A stretch of 35,909 nt of DNA from Ornithinimicrobium tianjinense (GCF_014636495.1 NZ_BMEM01000004.1:1-35909), one strand, 5' to 3'. Positions 7,480 through 16,394 are shown, counted from the stretch's first letter. Notes: generated from the letters alone by a model not told the origin. Made by a program: numbers and translations.

Positions 7480-7884
7480 TCAGTTACGACGCTTCTTGGG
7501 CGGGCGGACGCCGTTGTGCGCCTGGGGCGTCACGTCGGAGATCGCACCGACCTCGAGGCCCGCGGCGGTCAGCGAACGGATCGCCGTCTCGCGACCCGAG
7601 CCCGGGCCCTTGACGAAGACGTCGACCTTCTTCATGCCGTGGTCCATCGCACGACGGGCAGCGGCCTCGGCGGCCATCTGCGCGGCGTAGGGCGTCGACT
7701 TGCGCGAGCCCTTGAACCCGACCTGGCCCGAGGAGGACCAGGCGATGACGGCACCGGTGGGGTCGGTGATCGAGATGATGGTGTTGCTGAACGTGCTCTT
7801 GATGTGAGCCTGCCCGAAGGCGACGTTCTTCTTCTCCTTGCGGCGCACCTTGCGGGCGCCAGCCTGACGGCTCTTGGGGGGCAT
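7480..7884 (-). CDS. rpsK: 30S ribosomal protein S11
   Basis: S11 lies on the 30S platform near the E-site codon. The product is 134 residues with a basic N-terminus ([20 protein letters not shown]), the core [16 protein letters not shown], and the conserved C-terminal [10 protein letters not shown]. Its length and ends match the family, so the gene is intact. It sits between rpsM and rpsD in the standard alpha order. The 102-nt gap before it, toward rpsM, holds three hairpins. Confidence 0.98.
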   Translation of the reverse strand: MPPKSRQAGARKVRRKEKKNVAFGQAHIKSTFSNTIISITDPTGAVIAWSSSGQVGFKGSRKSTPYAAQMAAEAAARRAMDHGMKKVDVFVKGPGSGRETAIRSLTAAGLEVGAISDVTPQAHNGVRPPKKRRN

Positions 7885-7920
7885 TACTTCTCCTGATGGA
7901 AGATCAAGTCTGGGTTCCCT

Positions 7921-7983
7921 CCCCGGCTCTGGTCCGGGGTCTGGGGCGAAGCCCCAGCGGGGTGGTCGGGGCGGAGCCCCGAC
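7921..7983 (-). other. Three small hairpins between rpsM and rpsK
   Basis: Immediately after the rpsM stop the transcript can form stems at 7965-7983 (GTCGGGGC-GGA-GCCCCGAC), 7941-7957 (CTGGGGC-GAA-GCCCCAG) and 7921-7939 (CCCCGG/CCGGGG). All have short GC-rich arms with similar GGGGC/GCCCC cores. The arrangement resembles the cluster between rpsD and rpoA. Operon continuity suggests RNA stability, processing or pausing elements rather than full terminators. Confidence 0.55.
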
Positions 7984-7986
7984 TGA

Positions 7987-8364
7987 CTACTTGCCGGCCT
8001 TCTTCTTGCCGGCGACCGTGCGCTTGGGACCCTTGCGCGTGCGCGCGTTGGTCTTCGTGCGCTGACCGTGCACCGGGAGGCCGCGGCGGTGCCGCAGGCC
8101 CTGGTAGCTGCCGATCTCGACCTTGCGGCGGATGTCGGCGGCCACCTCACGGCGAAGGTCACCCTCGAGGCGGTAGCTGCCCTCGAGGTGGTCGCGCAGG
8201 GCGACCAGCTGGTCCTCCGTCAGGTCCTTGACGCGGGTGGACGGGTCGACCCCCGTGGCCTCCAGCGTCTGGACGGCGCGGGTGCGACCCACGCCGAAGA
8301 TGTAGGTGAGAGCGACCTCGACGCGCTTGTCGCGCGGCAGGTCGACACCGATGAGTCGTGCCAT
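7987..8364 (-). CDS. rpsM: 30S ribosomal protein S13
   Basis: S13 is in the 30S head, contacts the 50S subunit at the intersubunit bridge B1 and touches the P-site tRNA. The 125-residue product has [19 protein letters not shown], a helix-two-turn-helix segment near 15-60 and the basic C-terminus [19 protein letters not shown]. The start ATG is preceded by CAGGAGCACTGCC. It follows rpmJ after an unusually long 200-nt gap that could hold a secondary promoter. Confidence 0.98.
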   Translation of the reverse strand: MARLIGVDLPRDKRVEVALTYIFGVGRTRAVQTLEATGVDPSTRVKDLTEDQLVALRDHLEGSYRLEGDLRREVAADIRRKVEIGSYQGLRHRRGLPVHGQRTKTNARTRKGPKRTVAGKKKAGK

Positions 8365-8526
8365 GTGGCAGTGCTCCTGTTGTCGAGCGAGAGTGTGGTG
8401 GCAGCACCGGTCCGCATCCTCTGTGGTGGGCTCGTGCCCGCGGTCCCCAGCTCTCGCGGCCGGGGGTGACGTCCCGTGTCGACGGGGGTCGGGTGCTGCT
8501 GTTCGTCGTATGAAGTTGTGCTAGCT

Positions 8527-8542
8527 GTCGCGAAGCTGCGAC
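8527..8542 (-). other. Small hairpin after rpmJ
   Basis: GTCGC (8527-8531) pairs with GCGAC (8538-8542) about 22 nt beyond the rpmJ stop. It lies in the 200-nt rpmJ-rpsM gap. A weak promoter-like pair on the minus strand (TTCGCG and TACGAC, 18 bp apart) also lies here. Nothing stronger is visible in the gap. Confidence 0.3.
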
Positions 8543-8564
8543 GCGTGCTCGGTCGGCTCTCTGC

Positions 8565-8678
8565 TCAGCCCTGGCGCTGCTTGTGGCGCAGGTTCTCGCA
8601 GATGACCATGACCCGCCCGTTGCGGCGGATCACCTTGCACTTGTCGCAGATCTTCTTCACGCTCGGCTGAACCTTCAT
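8565..8678 (-). CDS. rpmJ: 50S ribosomal protein L36
   Basis: This 37-residue protein begins [19 protein letters not shown] and carries the zinc-binding set Cys11, Cys14, Cys27 and His32, so it is the zinc-containing C+ paralogue. L36 binds 23S rRNA near the base of the L7/L12 stalk. Actinobacteria often keep a zinc-free copy elsewhere for zinc starvation. The gene is too short for ordinary open-frame lists; I placed it by its translation between infA and rpsM, its usual location. Confidence 0.96.
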   Translation of the reverse strand: MKVQPSVKKICDKCKVIRRNGRVMVICENLRHKQRQG

Positions 8679-8762
8679 GGCCTGCCTGCTTTCGGGAAGT
8701 GATCTGATGTGGGTGCGTGCAGAGTCAGGCCCCTCCCCCGGCGTCGGGGTCGGGGTCCGTCG

Positions 8763-8984
8763 TCAGCGGTAGCGGAAGACGATGCGTCCGCGAGTCAGGT
8801 CGTACGGGCTGAGCTCCACGACCACCCGGTCCTCGGGGAGGATCCGGATGTAGTGCTGACGCATCTTCCCGGAGATGTGAGCCAGCACAACGTGACCGTT
8901 GGTCAGCTCGACCCGGAAGTTCGCGTTCGGGAGGGCCTCCACAACCGTGCCCTCGATCTCAATGACGCCGTCCTTCTTCGCCAT
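8763..8984 (-). CDS. infA: Translation initiation factor IF-1
   Basis: IF-1 binds the 30S A site during initiation and assists IF-2 and IF-3. The 73-residue product is a single S1-type OB fold: [20 protein letters not shown], then [19 protein letters not shown], then [13 protein letters not shown]. The start is the ATG at 8984 because GGAGG sits just upstream and the family begins MAKKDG. A frame extension of 19 residues upstream is not coding. It probably heads its own transcript from the promoter at 9040-9070. Confidence 0.98.
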   Translation of the reverse strand: MAKKDGVIEIEGTVVEALPNANFRVELTNGHVVLAHISGKMRQHYIRILPEDRVVVELSPYDLTRGRIVFRYR

Positions 8985-9013
8985 GTCCTCCACTTTTCGC
9001 GTGACTACACTGC

Positions 9014-9035
9014 TGTCGGCCCACGGGGGCCGACA
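9014..9035 (-). other. Hairpin between map and infA
   Basis: TGTCGGCCC (9014-9022) pairs perfectly with GGGCCGACA (9027-9035), a 9-bp stem with a 4-nt loop. It could end transcripts arriving from secY-adk-map, or form at the very 5' end of an infA mRNA whose start I predict near 9033. The two readings cannot be separated from sequence. Confidence 0.5.
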
Positions 9036-9039
9036 CACC

Positions 9040-9070
9040 ATCGTACGGGAATGGCAACCCCGAAGGCCAA
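9040..9070 (-). promoter_or_regulatory. Promoter for infA and the alpha cluster
   Basis: The minus strand shows TTGGCC (9065-9070) and TACGAT (9040-9045) with a 19-bp spacer. ACGGATTGG overlaps the -35 and matches the ACGGATTTGG seen before the rRNA and S10 promoters. It lies between the map stop and infA. Confidence 0.55.
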
Positions 9071-9092
9071 TCCGTCCCCGGACGGCCAGCCG

Positions 9093-9962
9093 TCAGTCAG
9101 CGAGGGGCGCGAACGGCACGCCGCGGGCGGCCAGCTGCGCGGCACCGCCGTCGTGGGCGGACAGCACCCACAGGCCGGCGTCGGTCACCGCGACCGTGTG
9201 CTCCCAGTGCGCGGCCCGGCTGCCGTCGGTCGTGACGACCGTCCAGTCGTCGGCGAGCGTGCGGGTGGCGATCGTGCCCAGGGTGACCATCGGCTCCACG
9301 GCGAACGTCGCCCCCGAGGGGACGGTCGGGCCGGTCGAGGTGACCGCGTAGTTGGGCACCTGCGGGTCCATGTGCATCTCTCGGCCGATGCCGTGGCCCA
9401 CGAAGTCCTCGAGGATGCCGTACTCCTGCACGCTCCCCTCCCCCCGCCTGCGCTCGAGGGCCGCGTCGATGGACGCCTCGACCGCGTCGCCGACGGCATA
9501 CAGGCGACCGCCGGCCCGGAGCGCGGCGATGCCGTCCCACAGCGATGTCTCGGTGTCGTCCATGAGGGCCAGGTCGGCCGCCGAGCCCTGGTCACGCCCT
9601 CCGACGACCACCGTCAGGGCCGCGTCGCTGTGCCAGCCCTCCACGATCGCTCCGCAGTCGATGGAGACCAGGTCCCCGTCCTGGAGCACCCGGTCCCCCG
9701 GCATCCCGTGCACGACCTCGTCGTTCACCGAGATGCACAGGCTGCCGGTGAAGCCGTGGTAGCCCAGGAAGCTGGGCACCGCACCCACCGCGCGGATGTC
9801 CGCCTCGGCCGCAGCGTCCAGCTCGCGGGTCGTCAGCCCGGCGACCGCGCGCTCAGCCGACCGGGCCAGGGTGTCGGCCACGACGAGGCCGGCCCTGCGC
9901 ATCAGGAGCAGCTGGGCCTCGGTCTTGGCCTCGATCCGGTTCTTGCGCCGGAACATCGACAT
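9093..9962 (-). CDS. map: Methionine aminopeptidase, type I
   Basis: MAP removes the initiator methionine from nascent proteins. The five metal ligands of the family are visible: Asp in SIDCGAIVEGWHSD (two Asp), His in VGHGIGREMH, Glu in FAVEPM and Glu in HWEHTVAV. The conserved GYHGFTGSLCISVNDEVVHG substrate pocket is present. The 289-residue reading starts at ATG 9962 (MSMFRRKNRIEA). An ATG two codons later is equally possible. There is no N-terminal zinc finger. It follows adk by 22 nt, with a GGTATGCCG motif in the gap, and completes the usual secY-adk-map group. Confidence 0.95.
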   Translation of the reverse strand: MSMFRRKNRIEAKTEAQLLLMRRAGLVVADTLARSAERAVAGLTTRELDAAAEADIRAVGAVPSFLGYHGFTGSLCISVNDEVVHGMPGDRVLQDGDLVSIDCGAIVEGWHSDAALTVVVGGRDQGSAADLALMDDTETSLWDGIAALRAGGRLYAVGDAVEASIDAALERRRGEGSVQEYGILEDFVGHGIGREMHMDPQVPNYAVTSTGPTVPSGATFAVEPMVTLGTIATRTLADDWTVVTTDGSRAAHWEHTVAVTDAGLWVLSAHDGGAAQLAARGVPFAPLAD

Positions 9963-9984
9963 GGGTATGCCGCTCGCGCGCCGG

Positions 9985-10578
9985 TCAGGCGTCGGTGGCC
10001 GAGGCGGCGTCGCGGACCCGGCCGAGCACCTGCTCGATCCGACCCGTGACCTCCTCGACCGAGCCCATACCGTCGACCCGGTGCAGCAGGCCACGCTCGC
10101 GGTAGACCGCGGCCAGCGGCGCGGTCTCCTCGGCGTAGAGGCGCATCCGCTCGCGGATGACCTCCTCGGTGTCGTCCGCCCGGCCCTGCTCCACGGCTCG
10201 CGCGAGGAGCCGCCCGACGACCTCGTCGGTGTCGACCGTCAGCTCCACGACCGCGTCGAGGGCGTGGCCGGCCTCGGCCAGCATCTCGTCGAGCGCGGCG
10301 ACCTGGCCCGTGGTGCGGGGGTAGCCGTCGAGGAGGAACCCGTGAGCGGCGTCCTCCTGGGCCAGCCGGTCACGCACGATCGCGTTGGTGATCTCGTCGG
10401 GGACGTAGCCCCCGGACGCCGTGATCTCCTTGACCTGCAGGCCGAGGGGCGTCTCGTTCTTGATGTTGGCGCGGAAGATGTCGCCGGTGGAGATGGCGGG
10501 GACGCCGTGGGCGGCGGAGACGAGCGCCGCCTGGGTGCCCTTACCGGCACCGGGCGGACCGAGCATGATGAGGCGCAT
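9985..10578 (-). CDS. adk: Adenylate kinase
   Basis: Adk interconverts ATP, ADP and AMP. The 197-residue protein has the P-loop GPPGAGKGTQ (7-16), STGDIFRANI in the AMP-binding region, LDGYPRT (83-89, with Tyr where many species have Phe) and the Arg-containing RMRLYAEETAPL helix. The LID is the short, zinc-free kind, as in mycobacterial Adk. The ATG shares one base with the secY stop (TGATG), so its translation is likely coupled to secY. No strong ribosome binding site is seen. Confidence 0.96.
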   Translation of the reverse strand: MRLIMLGPPGAGKGTQAALVSAAHGVPAISTGDIFRANIKNETPLGLQVKEITASGGYVPDEITNAIVRDRLAQEDAAHGFLLDGYPRTTGQVAALDEMLAEAGHALDAVVELTVDTDEVVGRLLARAVEQGRADDTEEVIRERMRLYAEETAPLAAVYRERGLLHRVDGMGSVEEVTGRIEQVLGRVRDAASATDA

Positions 10579-11903
10579 CAGCGGAGGAACCCTTCGTAGT
10601 CGTGCTGCTGGAGCTGGGACTCGATCTGCTTGACGGTCTGCAGACCGACCCCGACGATGATGAGGATCGAGGCGCCACCGAGCGGGAAGTCGGCGATGCG
10701 CAGGGCGTTGAACGCGATCAGCGGCATGAGCGCCAGCGCGGCCAGGTAGAGCGCGCCGGGGGTCGTGATGCGGTTGATCACGTAGTTGAGGTACTCGGCC
10801 GTCGGGCGACCGGCCCGGATCCCCGGGATGAACCCGCCGTAGCGCTTCATGTTGTCCGCCACCTCGGTGGGGTTGAAGGTCACGGACACGTAGAAGAACG
10901 TGAAGAAGATGAGCATCGCCATGTAGATCAGCATGTACGCCCAGTGAGTCCCCTGGCCCGAGAAGCCCATCGACAGGTAGCGGTCGACGAAGGTCACCCA
11001 GTCCGGGGCCGGCTGGCTCGGGTCCGTGGGCCGGGAGAAGTTCGCGGCCAGCTGGGGCAGCATCAGGATCGAGCTGGCGAAGATGATCGGGATGACGTTG
11101 GCCATGTTGAGCTTGAGCGGGATGTAGGTCGAGGTCCCGCCGTACTGACGGCGCCCGATCATCCGCTTGGCGTACTGCACCGGGATACGGCGCTGGCACT
11201 GCTCGACGTAGACGACGGCGGCCACGATCGCCAGGCCCAGGATCATCACCATCACGAAGGTGGTGGCGGACTGCTGGTAGATGGCGCCGAAGGCGGCCGG
11301 GAAGCTGGCCGCGATCGAGACGAAGATCAGCAGCGACATGCCGTTGCCGATCCCCTTCTCGGTGATGAGCTCGCCCAGCCACATGATCAGGCCGGTGCCG
11401 GCGGTCATGGTCAGCACCATGAGCAGGAGCGCGGGCACGCTGTCGTCCGGCATGACCGTCGCGCAGGCGCCGCCGAAGAGCCGGGCGGGGTCCCGCGCGA
11501 TCGTCACGAGCGTGGAGGCCTGCAGCACCGCGAGGCCGATCGTCAGGTAGCGGGTGTACTGCGTCATCTTCGTCTGACCGGCCTGGCCCTCCTTCTTGAG
11601 AGCCTCGAAGCGCGGGATCACCACGGTCAGCAGCTGGACGATGATCGCCGCGGTGATGTAGGGCATGATGCCGAGCGCGAAGACCGACAGCTGCATCATC
11701 GCGCCGCCGGAGAAGAGGTTGGCCATCCCCAGGACGCTGCCGGCAGCCGTCGCGGCCTGCTGGCACTGCTGGACGAGGGAGTAGTCGATGCCCGGGCTGG
11801 GGACGTGCGTCCCCAGACGGTAGAGCGCCATGATCGCGAGCGTGAAGAGGATCTTCTTGCGAAGGTCCGGCGTCTTGAACGCGCGCACGAAGGCGGAAAG
11901 CAT
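10578..11903 (-). CDS. secY: Preprotein translocase subunit SecY
   Basis: SecY is the channel of the general secretion pathway. The 441-residue protein has the typical ten hydrophobic helices, starting MLSAFVRAFKTPDLRKKILFTL. The conserved plug and lateral-gate surroundings (RLGTHVPSPGI, FSGGAMMQLSVFALGIMPYI) and the cytoplasmic QRRIPVQYAKR loop are present. The ATG follows CAGGAGGACCTGA. It begins a new unit after a strong terminator behind rplO, together with adk and map. A promoter is expected in the 11904-12020 gap, but I could not find a convincing one. Confidence 0.97.
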   Translation of the reverse strand: MLSAFVRAFKTPDLRKKILFTLAIMALYRLGTHVPSPGIDYSLVQQCQQAATAAGSVLGMANLFSGGAMMQLSVFALGIMPYITAAIIVQLLTVVIPRFEALKKEGQAGQTKMTQYTRYLTIGLAVLQASTLVTIARDPARLFGGACATVMPDDSVPALLLMVLTMTAGTGLIMWLGELITEKGIGNGMSLLIFVSIAASFPAAFGAIYQQSATTFVMVMILGLAIVAAVVYVEQCQRRIPVQYAKRMIGRRQYGGTSTYIPLKLNMANVIPIIFASSILMLPQLAANFSRPTDPSQPAPDWVTFVDRYLSMGFSGQGTHWAYMLIYMAMLIFFTFFYVSVTFNPTEVADNMKRYGGFIPGIRAGRPTAEYLNYVINRITTPGALYLAALALMPLIAFNALRIADFPLGGASILIIVGVGLQTVKQIESQLQQHDYEGFLR

Positions 11904-12020
11904 TCAGGTCCTCCTGAGGGCCCCTGCCGGGCCGGGCGCGTCAGCGCCGCCGCAAGGGGAGGGATCGGGCATAGTCGTAGCGACGATAACACCCGGGTGG
12001 ACGGTGGGATGAATGACGCA

Positions 12021-12053
12021 GGGCCCCGGCTCGTCGATGACGAGCCGGGGCCC
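12021..12053 (-). terminator. Terminator of the spc cluster, after rplO
   Basis: GGGCCCCGGCTCGTC (12021-12035) pairs perfectly with its complement (12039-12053) around the loop GAT, a 15-bp stem. It starts 27 nt past the rplO stop. There is no U-run. A CGGCATACC motif (12056-12064) lies between the stop codon and the stem. Confidence 0.75.
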
Positions 12054-12080
12054 AACGGCATACCGGTCGGACCTGGTCGG

Positions 12081-12560
12081 TCAGGCCTCGGTGACGGACC
12101 CGCCCGCAGCCTCGATCTTCTCCTTGGCGGAGGCCGAGAACTTGCTGGCGGTGACGTCGACCTTGACCGAGATCTCACCGTTGCCGAGCACCTTGACCGG
12201 CTGGCCCTTGCGGACCGCGCCCTTGGCCACGAGGTCGGCGACCGAGACGGTGCCACCCTGCGGGAACAGGGACGAGAGCTGGTCGAGGTTCACGACCTGG
12301 TAGGTGGTCTTGAACGGGTTCTTGAAGCCACGCAGCTTGGGAAGCCGCATGTGCATCGGGGTCTGGCCACCCTCGAAGGTCTCCGGCACCTGGTAGCGGG
12401 CCTTGGTGCCCTTGGTGCCGCGACCGGCGCTCTTACCCTTGGAGCCCTCACCGCGACCCACGCGGGTCTTGGCGGTCTTGGCTCCCGGGGCGGGACGCAG
12501 GTGGTGGACCTTCAGCGCGGCGGAGCCGTGCTTCTCGATCTTGGCGCTGCTGTCAGCCAT
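12081..12560 (-). CDS. rplO: 50S ribosomal protein L15
   Basis: L15 is an early-to-middle assembly protein that threads a long N-terminal extension through 23S rRNA. The 159-residue product has the glycine-rich [19 protein letters not shown] and then [20 protein letters not shown]. The C-terminal domain covers about 80-155. A short extra N-terminus ([17 protein letters not shown]) precedes the usual [10 protein letters not shown] start. It lies 2 nt after rpmD and is the last gene before the spc terminator. Confidence 0.98.
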   Translation of the reverse strand: MADSSAKIEKHGSAALKVHHLRPAPGAKTAKTRVGRGEGSKGKSAGRGTKGTKARYQVPETFEGGQTPMHMRLPKLRGFKNPFKTTYQVVNLDQLSSLFPQGGTVSVADLVAKGAVRKGQPVKVLGNGEISVKVDVTASKFSASAKEKIEAAGGSVTEA

Positions 12561-12562
12561 GG

Positions 12563-12745
12563 TCAGTCAACCTCCTCGACGGTCACCAGGTGGGCGACCG
12601 TGCGGACCATGCCACGGAACTCCGGGCGGTCCTCCTTGATGACGGTGTCGCCGATCCGCTTCAGGCCCAGGCTGCGCACCGTCTCACGGTGCATGTGCTT
12701 GGTCCCGACGGTGGACTTCACCTGGGTCACCTTCAGACGGGCCAT
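12563..12745 (-). CDS. rpmD: 50S ribosomal protein L30
   Basis: The 60-residue product [19 protein letters not shown]...LVTVEEVD matches the whole of bacterial L30, a small ferredoxin-like protein of the 50S subunit. The ATG at 12745 overlaps the rpsE stop by one base (TGATG), which indicates coupled translation. The gene is complete. L30 is absent from some bacteria but usual in actinobacterial spc clusters. Confidence 0.97.
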   Translation of the reverse strand: MARLKVTQVKSTVGTKHMHRETVRSLGLKRIGDTVIKEDRPEFRGMVRTVAHLVTVEEVD

Positions 12746-13401
12746 CACGCACCTGCCTTCGCCTCGGCACGCGCCTCGGCGCGGGCCCGCAGCATGGCGG
12801 CGGGAGCGACGTCCTCGACGGACTTGCCACGGCGGGCGGCGACAGCCTCCGGCTGCTCCAGACCCTTGAGCGCCGCGACGGCCGCGTGCACGATGTTGAT
12901 CGAGTTGTCCGAGCCGAGCGACTTGCTCAGCACGTCGTGGATGCCGGCGCACTCGAGCACGGCGCGCACCGGGCCACCGGCGATGACACCGGTACCGGCG
13001 CTGGCCGGCTTGAGCATGACGACGCCGGCGGCGTCCTCACCCTGGACCGGGTGCGGGATGGTGCCGCCGATGCGGGGGACGCGGAAGAAGTTCTTCTTCG
13101 CCTCCTCGACACCCTTGGAGATCGCCGCCGGCACCTCCTTGGCCTTGCCGTAGCCGACGCCCACGGTGCCGTCGCCGTCGCCCACCACGACGAGCGCGGT
13201 GAAGCTGAAGCGGCGGCCACCCTTGACGACCTTGGCCACGCGGTTGATCGTCACGACGCGCTCGAGGTACTGCGAGCGCTCCTCGTCACGACCGCCCTGG
13301 CGGCGGTTGTCGCGGTCACGGTTGTCGCGGTTGCCCCGACGGTTGTCGCGGGAGTCTCCGGAGCTGTCACCGGAGCCGCGGCGCTGGAAGTCACCAGCCA
13401 T
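12745..13401 (-). CDS. rpsE: 30S ribosomal protein S5
   Basis: S5 helps form the mRNA entry channel and affects decoding accuracy. The core, starting at about residue 43 with [22 protein letters not shown], has the double-stranded RNA-binding domain and the C-terminal domain with [12 protein letters not shown] and [16 protein letters not shown]. About 42 residues precede it, rich in Arg, Asn and Asp with repeats of [15 protein letters not shown] type, likely disordered. Such a tail is also known in other actinobacteria. The ATG at 13401 follows AAGAGGATCCACTG. The product is 218 residues. Confidence 0.97.
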   Translation of the reverse strand: MAGDFQRRGSGDSSGDSRDNRRGNRDNRDRDNRRQGGRDEERSQYLERVVTINRVAKVVKGGRRFSFTALVVVGDGDGTVGVGYGKAKEVPAAISKGVEEAKKNFFRVPRIGGTIPHPVQGEDAAGVVMLKPASAGTGVIAGGPVRAVLECAGIHDVLSKSLGSDNSINIVHAAVAALKGLEQPEAVAARRGKSVEDVAPAAMLRARAEARAEAKAGA

Positions 13402-13432
13402 CAGTGGATCCTCTTTCCGTTCTTCGGGGTCA

Positions 13433-13807
13433 TCACAGGGACAGGCCTGCCTCGCGGGCGCCGTCCGCGATCGCGGCGACGCGACCGGCATACCGGTTGC
13501 CACCACGGTCGAACACCGCGGTCTCGACGCCGGCAGCCTTGGCCCGCTCGGCCAGCAGCTCGCCGACGCGGCGGGCCTTGGCGGTCTTGTCACCGTCGAG
13601 CGCGCGCAGGTCGGCCTCCATGGTGGAGGCGGAGGCCAGCGTGGTGCTCTGGGTGTCGTCGACCAGCTGGACGAAGACGTGGCGCGAGGAGCGGTTGACG
13701 ACCAGGCGCGGCCGCTCGGCCGTCCCGGTGACCTTCTTGCGCAGGCGCTCGTGGCGACGGCCGCGGGCGGCCTGCTTGCTCTTGGCGCGCTTGATGATCT
13801 GTGCCAT
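13433..13807 (-). CDS. rplR: 50S ribosomal protein L18
   Basis: L18 binds 5S rRNA and joins it to the 50S central protuberance with L5. The 124-residue protein has a basic N-terminus ([25 protein letters not shown]), then [26 protein letters not shown] and the C-terminal [25 protein letters not shown], all standard. The gene starts 3 nt after rplF. One of the three coding copies of the GGTATGCCG motif (13486-13494) falls in the Arg-Tyr-Ala-Gly codons. Confidence 0.98.
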   Translation of the reverse strand: MAQIIKRAKSKQAARGRRHERLRKKVTGTAERPRLVVNRSSRHVFVQLVDDTQSTTLASASTMEADLRALDGDKTAKARRVGELLAERAKAAGVETAVFDRGGNRYAGRVAAIADGAREAGLSL

Positions 13808-13810
13808 GGC

Positions 13811-14350
13811 TTACTTACCAGCCTTTCCGACCTTGCGGCGGATGTGCTCACCCTCGTAGCGCACACCCTTGCCCTTGTACGGGTCGGGCTTGCGCAGCTT
13901 ACGGATGTTGGCAGCGACCTCGCCGACCAGCTGCTTGTCGATGCCCGTGACCGAGAACCGGGTGGGGTTCTCGACCTGGAAGGTGATGCCCTCCGGGGCC
14001 TTGATGAGGATCGGGTGCGAGTAGCCCAGGGCGAACTCGAGGTCGCTGCCCTTGGCGGTCACGCGGTAACCGGTGCCGTGGATCTCGAGCTTCTTGGTGT
14101 AGCCGTTGGTCACACCCTCCACCATGTTGGCGAGAAGGCTGCGGGTCAGGCCGTGGCGGGCGCGGGAGTCGCGCTCGTCGTTGGGCCGGGTCACCTGCAG
14201 GGTGCCGTCCTCGGCGCGGTCGACCGCGATGGGCTCGACGACGGCCAGCGCGAGCTGACCCTTCGGGCCCTTGACGGTGACGTTGGAGCCGTCGATGGTG
14301 ACGTCGACACCAGAGGGCACGGTGACGGGGAGTCGTCCGATACGAGACAT
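13811..14350 (-). CDS. rplF: 50S ribosomal protein L6
   Basis: L6 binds 23S rRNA helix 97 close to the factor-binding site. The 179-residue product has the two tandem L6 folds of the family, beginning [19 protein letters not shown]. The C-terminal signature [25 protein letters not shown] is complete. The ATG has AAGGAGAGCAGAAAAC upstream. It sits between rpsH and rplR as in other spc clusters. Confidence 0.98.
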   Translation of the reverse strand: MSRIGRLPVTVPSGVDVTIDGSNVTVKGPKGQLALAVVEPIAVDRAEDGTLQVTRPNDERDSRARHGLTRSLLANMVEGVTNGYTKKLEIHGTGYRVTAKGSDLEFALGYSHPILIKAPEGITFQVENPTRFSVTGIDKQLVGEVAANIRKLRKPDPYKGKGVRYEGEHIRRKVGKAGK

Positions 14351-14381
14351 GTTTTCTGCTCTCCTTACCTAGTGCCTCAGG

Positions 14382-14780
14382 TCACCAGACGTAGGCGAGG
14401 ACTTCCCCACCCACGCCCTTCTCTGCAGCCTGACGGTCGGTGAGCAGGCCGTTGGACGTGGAGATGATCGCCACGCCCAGGCCACCGAGCACCCGGGGCA
14501 GGTTGGTCGACTTGGCGTACACGCGCAGGCCGGGCTTGGAGACACGGCGCACACCGGCGATGGAACGCTCCCGGTTGGGGCCGTACTTGAGGTCGATGAC
14601 GAGCGTCTGGCCCACCTCGGCGTCCTCGGCGGTCCAGGAGCCGATGTAGCCCTCAGCCTTGAGGATGTCGGCGATGTTCGCCTTGAGCTTGGAGTACGGC
14701 ATGCGGACCTGGTCCTTGTGCGCCGAGTTGGCGTTCCGGATGCGGGTCAGCATGTCCGCGATCGGGTCGGTCATGGTCAT
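14382..14780 (-). CDS. rpsH: 30S ribosomal protein S8
   Basis: S8 binds helix 21 of 16S rRNA and is essential for assembly of the central domain. The 132-residue product starts [23 protein letters not shown]. The C-terminal [26 protein letters not shown] is the conserved rRNA-binding segment. I kept the first ATG (14780) because AAAGGG lies 11 nt before it. The ATG two codons later is farther away. In E. coli S8 represses the spc operon; no equivalent mRNA mimic was looked for successfully here. Confidence 0.97.
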   Translation of the reverse strand: MTMTDPIADMLTRIRNANSAHKDQVRMPYSKLKANIADILKAEGYIGSWTAEDAEVGQTLVIDLKYGPNRERSIAGVRRVSKPGLRVYAKSTNLPRVLGGLGVAIISTSNGLLTDRQAAEKGVGGEVLAYVW

Positions 14781-14891
14781 GGGGCTTCATGCCCTTTCTC
14801 ATCGCGGTTTCACGCGAGCTCAGCGGTATGCCGTGAGCCGGCGCGACCTTCGATGTTCCAGGTTGGTTGTTTCTGGTCGGATCTGCTGGGA

Positions 14892-15077
14892 TTACCAGCT
14901 GGACTTGGTCACGCCGGGCAGCTCGCCGCGGTGCGCCATCTCGCGCAGGCAGATCCGGCACAGGCCGAACTTGCGGTAGACCGAGTGCGGGCGGCCGCAC
15001 CGCTGGCAGCGGGTGTAGGCGCGCACGGCGAACTTCGGCTTGCGGTTGGCCTTGTTGACGAGAGCGGTCTTCGCCAT
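14892..15077 (-). CDS. rpsZ: 30S ribosomal protein S14, zinc type (type Z)
   Basis: The 61-residue short form of S14 carries the zinc ribbon Cys24-x2-Cys27 and Cys40-x2-Cys43, starts [18 protein letters not shown] and ends GVTKSSW. It binds the 30S head near the A and P sites. It is usually encoded between rplE and rpsH, as here. The rplE stop lies 1 nt upstream, so translation is probably coupled. Actinobacteria commonly hold a second, zinc-free S14 elsewhere under zinc control. A GGTATGCCG motif (14825-14833) lies in the 111-nt gap that follows. Confidence 0.97.
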   Translation of the reverse strand: MAKTALVNKANRKPKFAVRAYTRCQRCGRPHSVYRKFGLCRICLREMAHRGELPGVTKSSW

Positions 15078-15078
15078 G

Positions 15079-15672
15079 TCAGTTCTCCTTGAACGGGAAG
15101 CCCAGGTGCTTCAGCAGCGCCCGGCCCTCGTCGTCGTTGGTGGCGGTGGTGACGACCGTGATGTCCATCCCGCGGACGCGGTCGATCTTGTCCTGGTCGA
15201 TCTCATGGAACATCGACTGCTCCGTGAGACCGAAGGTGTAGTTGCCACGGCCGTCGAACTGCTTGGGCGACAGACCACGGAAGTCCCTGATGCGCGGCAG
15301 CGCGAGGGAGAGCAGGCGGTCGAGGAACTCCCACATGCGGTCCCCGCGCAGCGTCACGTGGGCGCCGATCGGCATGCCCTCGCGCAGCTTGAACTGGGCG
15401 ATCGACTTGCGGGCCTTGGTGACCTGCGGCTTCTGGCCGGTGATGGTGGCCAGGTCGCGGATCGCGCCCTCGATGAGCTTGCTGTCGCGCGCGGCCTCAC
15501 CGACACCCATGTTGACGGTGATCTTGACCAGGCCCGGCACCTGCATGGGGTTGGCGTAGCCGAACTCCTGCGTCAGGGCCGGCTTGATCTCGGCGGCGTA
15601 GCGCTGCTTGAGGCGGGGAGCCGGGCGGGCAGCCACGGTCTCGGTCTCGTTGATGGTCTCGGTCATGCTCAC
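15079..15672 (-). CDS. rplE: 50S ribosomal protein L5
   Basis: L5 binds 5S rRNA and contacts P-site tRNA and S13. The 197-residue product has [38 protein letters not shown] and the C-terminal [30 protein letters not shown], both typical. About 17 extra acidic/Thr-rich residues precede the usual start. The ATG overlaps the rplX stop as ATGA, giving coupled translation. A second in-frame ATG two codons later cannot be excluded. Confidence 0.98.
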   Translation of the reverse strand: MSMTETINETETVAARPAPRLKQRYAAEIKPALTQEFGYANPMQVPGLVKITVNMGVGEAARDSKLIEGAIRDLATITGQKPQVTKARKSIAQFKLREGMPIGAHVTLRGDRMWEFLDRLLSLALPRIRDFRGLSPKQFDGRGNYTFGLTEQSMFHEIDQDKIDRVRGMDITVVTTATNDDEGRALLKHLGFPFKEN

Positions 15673-16022
15673 AGGTCCTTACCCGAGCGCACCGCGACGC
15701 GGGTGCGCACCGTCGTGGTCCGCCCCGAGCCGTCACCGCGCTCGACCTCCTCGGTGCGGGTCTTCACGCGGGTCGGCTTCTTGGTCTCGGGGTCGACCAC
15801 CATCACGTTGGAGACGTGGATGGGAGCCTCCTGGACCTGGATGCCACCGGTGTTGACACCGCGCTGGCCACCGGCCCGGGTGTGCTTGGTGATGCGGTTG
15901 ACGCCCTCGACCAGGACCCGCTGGGTCTCGGTGTAGACGGCGATGACGCGGCCCTGGAGGCCCTTGTCCTTGCCCGCGATGACCTGCACGAGGTCGTTCT
16001 TCTTGATCTTCATCTTCGCCAT
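15669..16022 (-). CDS. rplX: 50S ribosomal protein L24
   Basis: L24 is an assembly initiator for the 50S subunit near the tunnel exit. The 117-residue product has the KOW motif in [26 protein letters not shown] (residues 4-30) and the conserved [34 protein letters not shown] basic/acidic tail of about 20 residues follows PETKKPTRV. The gene lies 3 nt after rplN and overlaps rplE by 4 nt. Confidence 0.98.
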   Translation of the reverse strand: MAKMKIKKNDLVQVIAGKDKGLQGRVIAVYTETQRVLVEGVNRITKHTRAGGQRGVNTGGIQVQEAPIHVSNVMVVDPETKKPTRVKTRTEEVERGDGSGRTTTVRTRVAVRSGKDL

Positions 16023-16025
16023 GGC

Positions 16026-16394
16026 TCAGATCACCTCCGGCGCCAGCGAGACGATCTTCATGAACTTCTTGTCGCGCAGCTCGCGGCCGACCGGGCCGAA
16101 GATGCGGGTGCCACGGGGGTCACCGTCGTTCTTGAGGATCACCGCGGCGTTCTCGTCGAAACGGATGTAGGAACCGTCGGGACGACGGCGCTCCTTGCGC
16201 GTCCGCACGACGACAGCCTTGACGACATCGCCCTTCTTGACGTTGCCGCCGGGGATCGCGTCCTTGACGGCGGCCACGATGGTGTCCCCGATGCCCGCGT
16301 AGCGGCGGCCGGAACCACCGAGCACGCGGATGCACAGGAGCTCCTTGGCCCCGGTGTTGTCGGCGACACGAAGTCGCGACTCCTGCTGGATCAC
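16026..16394 (-). CDS. rplN: 50S ribosomal protein L14
   Basis: L14 sits at the subunit interface near bridge B5. The 122-residue length is exactly that of the family. I start at the GTG at 16394 (giving [23 protein letters not shown]) with AGAGGAGAACGAACA upstream. A frame extension of 12 residues further upstream contains this ribosome binding site and is not coding. L14 opens the classical spc cluster. Two hairpins separate it from rpsQ, so a processing or attenuation site may lie there. Confidence 0.97.
   Translation of the reverse strand: MIQQESRLRVADNTGAKELLCIRVLGGSGRRYAGIGDTIVAAVKDAIPGGNVKKGDVVKAVVVRTRKERRRPDGSYIRFDENAAVILKNDGDPRGTRIFGPVGRELRDKKFMKIVSLAPEVI

Noticed and set aside
8985-9041. 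N-terminal extension of infA
   Set aside because: The extension contains the ribosome binding site of the MAKKDG start and the 9-bp hairpin.
11904-12020. secY promoter
   Set aside because: Several TAnnnT-like words occur (for instance in GTTATCGTCGCTACGACTATG), but none has a -35 at 17-19 bp that I could defend.
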